Below, in pieces: positions 52,367 to 60,284 of a stretch of 64,000 nucleotides of DNA (position 1 is the stretch's first letter; each line of letters starts with the position of its first letter). The notes under the pieces were generated by a model. The model did not search any database and was not told the DNA's origin. It saw only the letters and a program-made list of their open reading frames with translations. Position numbers and translations under genes: made by a program. Source of the DNA: Fructobacillus broussonetiae (GTDB lineage Bacteria > Bacillota > Bacilli > Lactobacillales > Lactobacillaceae); assembly GCF_018437275.1 (NCBI RefSeq), contig NZ_JAAMFK010000008.1, forward strand, positions 22,493 through 86,492, in the 5' to 3' direction.

Positions 52367-54028
52367 TTAGAACAAACCTGTGATGTGCCCCTCTTCATCG
52401 ATATCGATGTCCATGGCGACTGGGTGTTTTGGCAAACCAGGCATGGTGAGGACGTTTCCAGTGAGGGCGACCAGGAAGCCAGCCCCGAGCTTTGGCACGA
52501 ACTCGCGCACGTGAATGCTAAAGTCCTTTGGTGCACCGAGTTTCTTGGCATCGTCTGACAGAGAGTACTGCGTCTTGGCCATGACAATTGGTAGCTTATC
52601 CCAACCGTGCTTGGCAAAGGAAGCAAGTTGCTTTTCCGCCTTATCTGAAAGCACGACGTCTTTTCCACCGTAGATTTCTTGAACAATTTTGTTCAACTTC
52701 ACCTTGGCGTCGTCTTCTGAAGCGTATAGTGGGGAGAACTTGGCTGGTTCAGCCGTCTTTTCAACAACTGCTTCGGCCAGTTCCTTGGCACCTTCACCAC
52801 CCTTGGCCCAGACGTCAGCAACGATTGCCTTCGCCCCAAGCTCTTCGGCCGCTGCTTGCACGATCGCCATTTCGGCATCCGTGTCAGCGGTGAAGCGGTT
52901 AACGGCAACAACAACCGGCACACCGTAGCGCTGCATGGCCTTGATGTTTTGCTGGAGGTTTTGGACACCCTTCTTCACGGCGTCCAGGTTTTCGTTATTC
53001 AGATCAGCGAGCGCTTGGCCACCGTGGTGCTTAATGGCGCGGACGGTCGCTACGACAACGACCGTGTCGGGTGCCTTCCCCAACTTTGGCACCTTGATGT
53101 GCATGAACTTCTCACCACCGAGATCAGCACCGAAACCGGCTTCGGTCACGGCGTAGTCGGCCAGCTGCAAAGCCGCCTTCGTGGCCTGAACGGAGTTGGT
53201 TCCCTGCGCAATGTTGGCGAAAGGCCCACCGTGAATGATGGCCGGCGTGTGGGCCAGCGTCTGTACGAGGTTAGGTTTGATGGCGTCCTTCAAGAGAACG
53301 GTTAGGGCACCGGCAACACCGAGATTCTTGGCCGTCACAGGTTCCTTATCGAAGTTATAGGCCACCACAATCTTTTCAACTCGCTTCTTCAAGTCCATGA
53401 GGTCGGTTGAAAGTGTGAGGATGGCCATCATCTCGGAAGCCACCGTGATGTCGAAGCCGTCTTCACGCGGCACACCAGACGTTGGGCCACCAAGACCGAT
53501 TGTCGTGTGACGGAGCGCACGGTCGTTGATGTCCAAAACGCGCTTCCAGATGACACGACGTTGATCGATATGTAGCGGATTCCCCTGGTAAATGCTGTTA
53601 TCCAAGGCGGCGGACAGCATGTTGTGAGCTGCCGTTAACGCGTGGAAGTCACCCGTAAAGTGCAGGTTGATGTCGGCCATGGGCACGACCTGTGAGTAAC
53701 CACCACCGGTGGCTCCACCCTTCAGTCCCATGACGGGTCCAAGGGATGGTTCGCGGAGGGCGATCATCGTCTTCTTACCCGCATTGGCGAGGGCATCGGC
53801 CAGACCGACCGTCACCGTAGACTTTCCCTCGCCGGCTGGCGTTGGGTTGATGGACGTCACGAGGACGAGTTTCCCTAATGGGGCATCCTTGCGGTCCTTG
53901 TTCAGGTTAATCTTGGCTTTGTCGAAACCGTAGGGTTCGATTTCTTCGGTTTTCAAGCCGGCCTTTTCAGCAATCTGTTGAATGGGCCAAACTTCCGCCT
54001 CTTCGGCAATTTCGATATCACTTTTCAT
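52367..54028 (-). CDS. fhs: Formate-tetrahydrofolate ligase
   Basis: A 553-residue enzyme making 10-formyl-tetrahydrofolate from formate, ATP and THF for purine and formyl-Met-tRNA synthesis. The P-loop [19 protein letters not shown] (about 55-75) and [21 protein letters not shown] are the family signatures. Full length. SD GGAGG. Single gene. Confidence 0.97.
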   Translation of the reverse strand: MKSDIEIAEEAEVWPIQQIAEKAGLKTEEIEPYGFDKAKINLNKDRKDAPLGKLVLVTSINPTPAGEGKSTVTVGLADALANAGKKTMIALREPSLGPVMGLKGGATGGGYSQVVPMADINLHFTGDFHALTAAHNMLSAALDNSIYQGNPLHIDQRRVIWKRVLDINDRALRHTTIGLGGPTSGVPREDGFDITVASEMMAILTLSTDLMDLKKRVEKIVVAYNFDKEPVTAKNLGVAGALTVLLKDAIKPNLVQTLAHTPAIIHGGPFANIAQGTNSVQATKAALQLADYAVTEAGFGADLGGEKFMHIKVPKLGKAPDTVVVVATVRAIKHHGGQALADLNNENLDAVKKGVQNLQQNIKAMQRYGVPVVVAVNRFTADTDAEMAIVQAAAEELGAKAIVADVWAKGGEGAKELAEAVVEKTAEPAKFSPLYASEDDAKVKLNKIVQEIYGGKDVVLSDKAEKQLASFAKHGWDKLPIVMAKTQYSLSDDAKKLGAPKDFSIHVREFVPKLGAGFLVALTGNVLTMPGLPKHPVAMDIDIDEEGHITGLF

Positions 54029-54076
54029 GGCAACACCTCCTGCAATTCTTATTCTAAGTATACTAAATTTTTCCAG

Positions 54077-54107
54077 TAAAAAAGGGAGACTTTCATCTCC
54101 CTTTTGT
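54077..54107 (-). terminator. Terminator of the ClC gene
   Basis: AAAAAGGGAGA-CTTTCA-TCTCCCTTTT; T-run on the minus strand. Confidence 0.88.
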
Positions 54108-54137
54108 CTTATATCTTGTTGGGGCGTACCCGCTGTG

Positions 54138-54161
54138 GGCCTGGTACGGTTTGGACTTTTA
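54138..54161 (+). repeat. Intergenic GACTTTT element, copy 9 (type B)
   Basis: GGCCTGGTACGGTTTGGACT followed by TTTA. Forms an inverted pair with copy 10 located 24 bp to the right. Confidence 0.65.
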
Positions 54162-54184
54162 CAATTACTTTTAAAGCCCTTGCC

Positions 54185-54201
54185 AAAGTCAGACCCGGTC
54201 C
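54185..54201 (-). repeat. Intergenic GACTTT element, copy 10 (type A), overlapping the ClC stop
   Basis: AAAGTCAGACCCGGTCC. On the minus strand it reads GGACCGGGTCTGACTTT; the TGA within it is the stop codon of the ClC gene, so the element supplies the last residues and stop. Confidence 0.7.
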
Positions 54202-55505
54202 GTGCGCCAAGTCAGGTACAACTTCGATGTGGCCGAGGATAGCGCAACCGTGGCCGCAAGGATGATGAGCGCAGACGAATCAAGGTGCGCAATCTCAAAG
54301 ACCATGAACATCGCCATCAACGGTGCCTGCTGGCTAGCGGCCAAAAGCGCTACCGCTCCAATTAAGGCGAAGTGCCAGGGTTCGATGCCAGGCATGACAC
54401 CGGAGAGCAGAGCGGCGATCACCAAACCAACGACGGAACCAAGCGCAATCGATGGCGTGAGTGTTCCACCGGTTCCACCCCCGTAGAGCGTGAAGAAGGT
54501 GATGGCAAACTTCAGCAAGCCTAAGATGATGAAGAACAGCAAGAGCTTGTTTGAGTGCTGAAGGAATGCCGTTTGTGCCACGGCGCGTCCATTTCCCATG
54601 ATTTCTGGCAGGAAGTAGGCGATGATTCCGGTGGCCAATCCGACGAGTGGCATGGTCAATAAGAGGGACTTACCCGTTGCCTGCTTTTTTTGAGCCCAGG
54701 CAAATGCCTGCTTGGCCCATGCGCCAAAGAGTCCAGCGATTGGCCCGACGATGAGGGCGGCGAGCAAGAGCCAGAGGGAGAAGTGCGTGTCCAAGACGAG
54801 GTAGTAGGGAGAAAAGCCCTTTGCCAAGGAGCCCATGAGGGCGGCAATGGTCGACATCGTCATGGAGACGGCGATGTTTTTAATGGAGTTTTTCTTCAAT
54901 AGTAGTTCGACGGAAAAAAGCATTCCGGTGATTGGTGCAATGTAGACACCGGCAAAACCGGCACCGGCAGCAGCCGTTAACAAAAGCTTTTGATTGTCAG
55001 GTGCGATTTTGAGCGCGGGCATCTTTGCGACGATCGCCTGGTAGTGCTGAGAGAGCATCACCCCCAACTGACGCGGTGCGAGTTCACGTCCGATTGAACC
55101 ACCCGTTCCGACGTAGAAGATCTGAGTCAAAACGTTCAGGATGGTCTTCCAAAAAGGCATCTCTTTGCCATCAAGGGCTCCCTTGATTGATACGATTGAA
55201 GGCGCCTTTCTTCTAATTAAATACCAAACGACGGCAGCGATTATTCCACCAATGGTAACGGAGATGAGTCGACGAGTCGGGTTCACCCCGCTTGGCACGG
55301 CACCCTTGTATGATTCGTGGAAGTGCATGAAGGAGTCTGCCACGACGTCCAAGAATAGGGACAACAGCATGGCCGCAAAACCGATGACGACAGCAAGCGT
55401 AATGGTTGCGATGCCAAGGGCGAGGATGCGACGCCAGGAAAAGGCTGCGTTTGAACCACCGCGACGGGAAGCAGCGTCCATTTTCTTTTGATTTGTTTCG
55501 TTCAT
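54189..55505 (-). CDS. ClC-family chloride channel/antiporter
   Basis: A 438-residue membrane protein with the CLC fold. The selectivity-filter segment [16 protein letters not shown] (about 134-149) corresponds to the GxGxP/GREGP region, and [15 protein letters not shown] to the GGxFxP region. The filter Ser and gating Glu are Gly-Ser and Glu here. About twelve hydrophobic segments. The subfamily (chloride/proton antiporter or fluoride exporter) is unresolved; no fluoride riboswitch was recognised upstream. SD TTGGAG. Its 3' end is formed by a dispersed repeat. Confidence 0.9.
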   Translation of the reverse strand: MNETNQKKMDAASRRGGSNAAFSWRRILALGIATITLAVVIGFAAMLLSLFLDVVADSFMHFHESYKGAVPSGVNPTRRLISVTIGGIIAAVVWYLIRRKAPSIVSIKGALDGKEMPFWKTILNVLTQIFYVGTGGSIGRELAPRQLGVMLSQHYQAIVAKMPALKIAPDNQKLLLTAAAGAGFAGVYIAPITGMLFSVELLLKKNSIKNIAVSMTMSTIAALMGSLAKGFSPYYLVLDTHFSLWLLLAALIVGPIAGLFGAWAKQAFAWAQKKQATGKSLLLTMPLVGLATGIIAYFLPEIMGNGRAVAQTAFLQHSNKLLLFFIILGLLKFAITFFTLYGGGTGGTLTPSIALGSVVGLVIAALLSGVMPGIEPWHFALIGAVALLAASQQAPLMAMFMVFEIAHLDSSALIILAATVALSSATSKLYLTWRTDRV

Positions 55506-55823
55506 TTTGAAAACTCCAATTTGATGTTGGAAGCGGGCAGAACCGCTTTTATCACGCTATTTAATGTACAAAAACAACCATTAAAAAGCAAGAAAGCTCG
55601 TTTTTACATGGCGTTTTGCTGGCAGTGAAGCGTAAATTATTAACTATACCAATAGAGATGATTTTTAGAAGAAGGGTCCGGGCCTGACTTTTATAGCGGC
55701 TTAATAGCAAAGTAGATAACGAAAACTTTAGAATATATCAGCCTCACTCTAAACTATTGCAGCATTTTATCTTTTGATTTAAACTAGACCAGTAGAGTTA
55801 TTTTCTAACGAAAGGAGTTCCCC
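55506..55823. promoter_or_regulatory. 318-bp intergenic region between ClC and copB, with direct repeats
   Basis: Holds a hairpin AAGCGG-GCAGAA-CCGCTT (55531-55548) in the ClC leader, a dispersed element (55674-55697), and two copies of a direct repeat: AACTATACCAATAGAG (55642-55657) and AACTAGACCAGTAGAG (55782-55797), each followed by an ATTTT stretch. The copies are 140 bp apart; the second is 27 bp before the copB start. No gene seen. Confidence 0.6.
55674..55697 (+). repeat. Intergenic GACTTTT element, copy 11 (type A)
   Basis: GGGTCCGGGCCTGACTTTTA followed by TAGC, in the copB upstream region. Confidence 0.65.
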
Positions 55824-58208
55824 GTGAAAGAAAACGATTCAGAAATGAAAGATATGAACATGGATGGAATGGACCACGGCGACCACAAGATGGGTAACAT
55901 GGACCACGAAAACATGCAACACGGTGACCACGACATGAAAATGAAGATGGGTGGCCAGGAACACAAAAATGACCACGATGGTCAGGACATGGACCACATG
56001 AAGATGGACCACTCAAAGATGGACATGGGTGATCACAAAATGAATGGTCAATCCGGTCAGCAAGGCCAGGATCACATGAACATGAAAGACATGGACATGG
56101 GTGGCCACAAGATGGACATGGGTGATCAACAGGAAAGCGGCCATGATGGCAAGCACCACGATCACATGAACATGGACCAGGGTTCAATGAACATGTCCGG
56201 CCACAGCATGGACCACATGCACATGGATCACGACATGCACGGCATGGATATGTCCGGGATGTCTGGCATGGGTGGCATGCACATGATGGGCATGGACCAC
56301 GGTGACATGAAGAAGCGCCTCTGGTGGTCAATCGGCCTCTTGATTCCGCTTCTCTTCGTCACGCCGTTCATGGGTGTTGACCTGCCATTCACGCTCCACT
56401 TCCCTGGTTCTTCCTTTGTAACGGCCATCCTTGCAACAGCCATGTACGTTGTTGGAACAAAGCCATTCTTCTCTGGTGCCAAGGGTGAATTGCAACAAAA
56501 GAAGCCGGCGATGATGTCCTTGATTTCCATGGGACTGCTCGTCACCTACTGGATGTCGATGTACGCCTTTGTGGTGAACACCTTCTTTGGCATGGACGCC
56601 ATGGACTACTTCTTTGAGTTCGCCTCATTGGTTGTCATCATGCTTTTGGGTCACGTCATTGAGATGCAGGCCACGATGGCGGCTGGTAACGCCACGTCCG
56701 AATTGTCGAAGTTAACGCCGGAAACCGCACACGTGAAGCACGGTGATTCCTTCATGGACATGCCTGCTTCATCCTTGAAGCCAGACATGGAAGTGCAGGT
56801 TCAAGCTGGTGAGTCATTCCCAGCAGACGGCGTTGTGTTGTCTGGTTCATCTCAAGTTGATGAATCGTTGATGACCGGTGAGTCAAAGCCCGTTAAGAAG
56901 GAAAAGGACGCCAACGTTATCGGGGGAACGATTAACGACGACGGTACCCTTTTGGTAAAAGTCAGCGCCGTGGGCGCCGATTCCTTCCTTGGCCATTTGA
57001 AGGACACTCTTTCACAAACAGAAAATTCATCCTCTAAGGTAGAATCCCTAGCCAATAAGGTTGCCGGATGGTTGTTCTGGGTTGGTTTGACCGCTGCCGT
57101 TTTGGCCTTGGTTGTTTGGACCATCATCGGTGGTTTCAGCCAAGCCTTTAACATGGCGGTGACGACTTTGATTATCGCCTGCCCCCATGCATTGGGATTG
57201 GCTATTCCGTTGGTTATCCAACGCACGAAGGCCATCGCGGCGAAGGACGGTATCTTAATTAAGAAGCACGGTGCCGTTTTGCAGGCTAAGCACTTGGATT
57301 ACGCGTTGATGGATAAGACCGGAACGTTGACGACTGGTCAGTTCGAAGTGCAAAAGATTGAAGCTGACAAGCTCGATGAAAAGACGGCCTTGTCTGTCAT
57401 GGCTGCCTTGGAAAACCAGTCTTCTCACCCATTGGCAAAGGCCATCGTGAAGAAGGCAAATGAAGCGGATGCACCTAAGCAAACCGCCGATGACGTTCAA
57501 ACGATTAAGGGTGCCGGTGTGAAGGGTACGGTTAACGGTAAGGAATACGCCATTGTTAACGGACGCTACCTAGATGAAAACAACATCGACTACCAGAAGA
57601 TGGACGCCGACGGTTCCATTTCATACCTCGTTCAAGGTAAGGAAGTACAAGCAGCCATCTCACTTGGTGATTCAATCAAGGATTCAGCGGCAGACTTCGT
57701 TAAGCAGTTGCACGACCGCCACATCACGCCGGTAATCGTTACGGGTGACGGTGATCAGACGGCCGCTAAGGTTGCCAAGGCCTTGAACATTGATGAATAC
57801 AAGGCCAATGTCTCACCACAAGATAAGATTGATATCGTTAAGCAGTATCAACAAAACGGTAAGGTTATGATGATTGGTGATGGAATCAACGATGCCCCTG
57901 CATTGGCGCAAGCGGACTTGTCCGTGGCTATTGGAGCGGGAACGGATGTTGCGCAAGCATCTGCCGACGCCGTCTTGATTTCTAAGTCTTTGTACAAGAT
58001 TATCGATTTGATTTCATTGGCTCACAACGCCAACGAAAAGGAAATCCAAAACCTTTGGTGGGGAGCCGGATACAACATCTTGGCTATTCCAACCGCCGCT
58101 GGAGTTTTTGCAGGACTTGGTTTGATGATTAATCCAATGATTGGTGCCATCGTCATGTCACTTTCAACCTTGATTGTGGCCGGAAATGCGATGTTATTGC
58201 GGAAATAA
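55824..58208 (+). CDS. copB: Copper-exporting P-type ATPase CopB (P1B-3) with long Met/His-rich N-terminus
   Basis: A 794-residue pump. The first 162 residues contain 40 Met and 23 His, in repeated MDH, HDM, MKMDH, GGHKMDMGD units, and no CXXC metal domain. Then eight membrane segments, Cys453-Pro454-His455 (the CPH motif of the P1B-3 group), phosphorylated Asp497 in DKTGTLT, and GDGINDAPALAQADLSVAIG. CopB pumps export Cu(I)/Cu(II) or silver. The start is GTG 55824 with SD AAAGGAG. No CopY, CopA or CopZ gene is adjacent, and no TACANNTGTA cop box was seen. Confidence 0.95.
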   Translation: MKENDSEMKDMNMDGMDHGDHKMGNMDHENMQHGDHDMKMKMGGQEHKNDHDGQDMDHMKMDHSKMDMGDHKMNGQSGQQGQDHMNMKDMDMGGHKMDMGDQQESGHDGKHHDHMNMDQGSMNMSGHSMDHMHMDHDMHGMDMSGMSGMGGMHMMGMDHGDMKKRLWWSIGLLIPLLFVTPFMGVDLPFTLHFPGSSFVTAILATAMYVVGTKPFFSGAKGELQQKKPAMMSLISMGLLVTYWMSMYAFVVNTFFGMDAMDYFFEFASLVVIMLLGHVIEMQATMAAGNATSELSKLTPETAHVKHGDSFMDMPASSLKPDMEVQVQAGESFPADGVVLSGSSQVDESLMTGESKPVKKEKDANVIGGTINDDGTLLVKVSAVGADSFLGHLKDTLSQTENSSSKVESLANKVAGWLFWVGLTAAVLALVVWTIIGGFSQAFNMAVTTLIIACPHALGLAIPLVIQRTKAIAAKDGILIKKHGAVLQAKHLDYALMDKTGTLTTGQFEVQKIEADKLDEKTALSVMAALENQSSHPLAKAIVKKANEADAPKQTADDVQTIKGAGVKGTVNGKEYAIVNGRYLDENNIDYQKMDADGSISYLVQGKEVQAAISLGDSIKDSAADFVKQLHDRHITPVIVTGDGDQTAAKVAKALNIDEYKANVSPQDKIDIVKQYQQNGKVMMIGDGINDAPALAQADLSVAIGAGTDVAQASADAVLISKSLYKIIDLISLAHNANEKEIQNLWWGAGYNILAIPTAAGVFAGLGLMINPMIGAIVMSLSTLIVAGNAMLLRK

Positions 58209-58262
58209 CGTAAAAATTTTCTAAAATACAATGAATTTAAAGCTCGTTTAATTCTAAGAAGC

Positions 58263-58281
58263 GTACAATAGAGAATTGTAC
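58263..58281. promoter_or_regulatory. Palindrome overlapping the aquaporin -10
   Basis: GTACAAT-AGAGA-ATTGTAC, perfect 7-bp arms; the left arm holds TACAAT, a plausible -10 about 39 nt before the ATG. A repressor site is likely. Confidence 0.55.
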
Positions 58282-58307
58282 AGAAAGAATAAAAGGAGCT
58301 TTTTTAT

Positions 58308-59033
58308 ATGCGTAAGTATATCTCAGAATTTCTTGGAACGGCTTTCTTGGTAATCTTTTCAACGGTTGCTTTGATTTACGTTTCAACGTTCTCAATTGGT
58401 CAACTCTTTGACGTGATGGCTGTATTGGGATTGACGATCGCTTTGTTGATGTTCGTGTTCGGACAATTTTCAGACGGTGGTCACTTCAACCCAGCTGTGT
58501 CATTGGCCGCTGCGTTGAACAAGCAAATTTCATGGAAGACGTTTGGTTTCTACCTCTTGTCACAAGTGCTTGGTGCTATTGTTGGTGCCTTTGCTGCCGT
58601 GACGACTTTGGTTCCTGTTATTAACAGCCAAATGGCTTCATCATCACAGAGTGCAACACAAACTGCTTCTGTTAAGGCACAACAAATCTTTGAAACGTTG
58701 CAACCAGCTGCAACGGCGGCATCATTGCCAGTGTCATTGATGATCGAAGGTGTGTTCACGTTCATCTTGGTCTTTGTAACGGTTTTGGCCTTCAAGAAGA
58801 TGCCAAAGCAAGCACCAGTTGTTGCTGGTTTGGGCATGACTTTGTCAGCCTTCGTTGCTTACCCATTGACTTCAGGATTGTTGAACCCAGCACGTGCCTT
58901 TGCACCAGTTCTCTTCGCAGGATTGGGATCAGCAACCCACGTATGGTTCTTCATCATTGTTGAATTCATCGCTGCCGCATTGGCAGGATTGGCTGTTTTG
59001 TACTTCGACAAGGAAGACAAGCAAGCTGCCTAA
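58308..59033 (+). CDS. MIP-family aquaporin / glycerol channel
   Basis: A 241-residue channel with six membrane segments and both NPA boxes (HFNPAVSLAAAL and LLNPARAF). The Ser/Gln/Ala-rich loop between the two halves (about 105-140, SSSQSATQTASVKAQQ) is longer than usual. The residue after the second NPA is Arg, as expected. Water or glycerol cannot be told. SD AAAGGAG. It follows copB by 100 nt but has its own promoter. Confidence 0.92.
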   Translation: MRKYISEFLGTAFLVIFSTVALIYVSTFSIGQLFDVMAVLGLTIALLMFVFGQFSDGGHFNPAVSLAAALNKQISWKTFGFYLLSQVLGAIVGAFAAVTTLVPVINSQMASSSQSATQTASVKAQQIFETLQPAATAASLPVSLMIEGVFTFILVFVTVLAFKKMPKQAPVVAGLGMTLSAFVAYPLTSGLLNPARAFAPVLFAGLGSATHVWFFIIVEFIAAALAGLAVLYFDKEDKQAA

Positions 59034-59049
59034 GTTTCATAACTTAAAT

Positions 59050-59087
59050 AAAAAAGACGACTCGTATTTAACGGGTCGTCTTTTTTT
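59050..59087. terminator. Bidirectional terminator between aquaporin and RluD-like genes
   Basis: AAAAAGACGACTCG-TATTTAA-CGGGTCGTCTTTTT, reaching the stop codon of the convergent gene. Confidence 0.9.
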
Positions 59088-60006
59088 ATGCTTTTACATA
59101 TTCATTTATAAACGCGTCGTCCAAGGACGCCGCTACCTGTCCACCATCCAACCGATACGGTTCTGGGAGCACGAGCACCGTACTTTGTAAGAGCATGCGT
59201 GAGAAAACAGCCCCGCCATACAAGCTATCACCCACAATGGGGTGCCCCGAGTTCGACAGGTGCACCCTCAGCTGATGCATTCTCCCCGTATGCAGCGTTA
59301 GCTCCAGCAAGCTTGCGTCAAGCTCAGGAAAGGCCTCTAATACCTCGTATGAGGTCAACGCGCTTTGTCCGCCATCAATCAACGGCATAACGTGTCTCAG
59401 GCGGTCTTCGGGCTTCTCACGGCCGATTGGCGCATCGAATTCACCCTGACTATTTTCAAAGTGTCCTGAAACCAAAGCGTGGTATTTCTTCACCACCTTC
59501 TTTTCCTTAATCAAGCGGTTAATGATTGGCACAACAAGTGGGTTCTTCCCGATAATCACAAGGCCGGAAGTTTCCCGGTCCAAACGGTGGGTCATGTAAG
59601 CGGAGGCCGGTTGTCCGAGCGACTGTACCCCGCGCTTCTTCAGATCCGCCGTGACATAGTTTAAGAGGGTGTCTTCTTCGGTCACGGAGTGGGCGTGCAT
59701 CTTCATCCCAGCTGGCTTATTCACGACCATCAGATCTTCGTTTTCAAAAACGACCGAGACCTGCTTTGCATCATTTGCTGGATAAGGTCCCTGCTGTTCG
59801 AAGTCTTCTTCATCAAAGGTAAGCGTCAACTCGTCACCAACTTCAAGCACGTGGGCGGTTGAAACCCAGTTCCCGTTTACTTCGATACCACGGTTAATCC
59901 GTAACTTCCCACGCAGGTGCTTTGGCACGTACCAGGCGGTCAGCAGTTCCTTCACGGAGTAACCGGCCTCCGCCTCTTCAATTGTCACTTTTTTGACGTA
60001 ATTCAT
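59086..60006 (-). CDS. RluA/RluD-family rRNA pseudouridine synthase
   Basis: A 306-residue enzyme isomerising uridines in rRNA or tRNA. An S4-like N-terminal RNA-binding domain (about 12-70) and the catalytic core with MTHRLDRETSGLVIIGK (catalytic Asp) and LHTGRMHQLRVHL are present. I take ATG 60006: the minus-strand TATAAT (60014-60019) ends 7 nt before it, while the in-frame ATG at 60015 lies inside that -10. No SD exists, so the transcript is probably leaderless. The target base is unknown. Confidence 0.9.
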   Translation of the reverse strand: MNYVKKVTIEEAEAGYSVKELLTAWYVPKHLRGKLRINRGIEVNGNWVSTAHVLEVGDELTLTFDEEDFEQQGPYPANDAKQVSVVFENEDLMVVNKPAGMKMHAHSVTEEDTLLNYVTADLKKRGVQSLGQPASAYMTHRLDRETSGLVIIGKNPLVVPIINRLIKEKKVVKKYHALVSGHFENSQGEFDAPIGREKPEDRLRHVMPLIDGGQSALTSYEVLEAFPELDASLLELTLHTGRMHQLRVHLSNSGHPIVGDSLYGGAVFSRMLLQSTVLVLPEPYRLDGGQVAASLDDAFINEYVKA

Positions 60007-60013
60007 TGTTTTC

Positions 60014-60019
60014 ATTATA
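60014..60019 (-). promoter_or_regulatory. RluD-like gene -10 element (leaderless candidate)
   Basis: TATAAT on the minus strand, 7 nt before the ATG at 60006, with a possible TTGAAA at 19 nt upstream that lies inside the first unit of the tandem repeat. Confidence 0.65.
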
Positions 60020-60031
60020 CCGCGGAGGGGC

Positions 60032-60251
60032 GCGCCACTTTCAAATTCTTCCTTTGTTGTGGCGGCACTAATAGCAACGTGCCACTTCCAAACTCTTCCT
60101 TTGTCGTTGCAGCCCTAATAGCAACGCCCCACTTACAAACTCTTCCTTTGTCGCTGCAGCCCTCATAATACCAAGCCTCTTCCAAATTCTCCCCTGTCCT
60201 TAGCGTCCCTCATAACAACGCCCTCTTTCAAACTCTCCCCTATTCCCAAAC
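60032..60251. repeat. Tandem array of a 47-bp unit, 4.7 copies
   Basis: Units at 60032-60078, 60079-60125, 60126-60172, 60173-60219 and a partial unit at 60220-60251, sharing a core like CCACTT-CAAACTCTTCCTTT and ending TAATAGCAAC or TCATAACAAC. Divergence increases to the right. Unit length is not a multiple of three, so it is not a protein repeat. It fills the space between the promoter of the RluD-like gene and the ltaS terminator. Confidence 0.88.
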
Positions 60252-60284
60252 AAAAAGAACAGGATTACTCCTGTTCTTTTCTTT
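60251..60284 (-). terminator. Terminator of ltaS
   Basis: AAAAAGAACAGGA-TTAC-TCCTGTTCTTTTCTTT, ending at the ltaS stop. Confidence 0.85.

Noticed and set aside
55506..55560. Fluoride riboswitch in the ClC leader
   Set aside because: Only a simple 6-bp hairpin is present; the conserved pseudoknot sequences of the fluoride aptamer were not found.
55740..55823. CopY-type cop box upstream of copB
   Set aside because: No TACANNTGTA was found in the upstream region.
55798..56331. Minus-strand 177-codon Cys/Pro/His-rich frame opposite the start of copB
   Set aside because: It is antisense to the Met/His/Asp-rich repeats of CopB, whose codons read as Cys, His and Pro on the other strand; no SD and no recognisable domain.
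60032..60251. CRISPR array
   Set aside because: Units are contiguous without unique spacers, diverge steadily, and no cas genes lie nearby.
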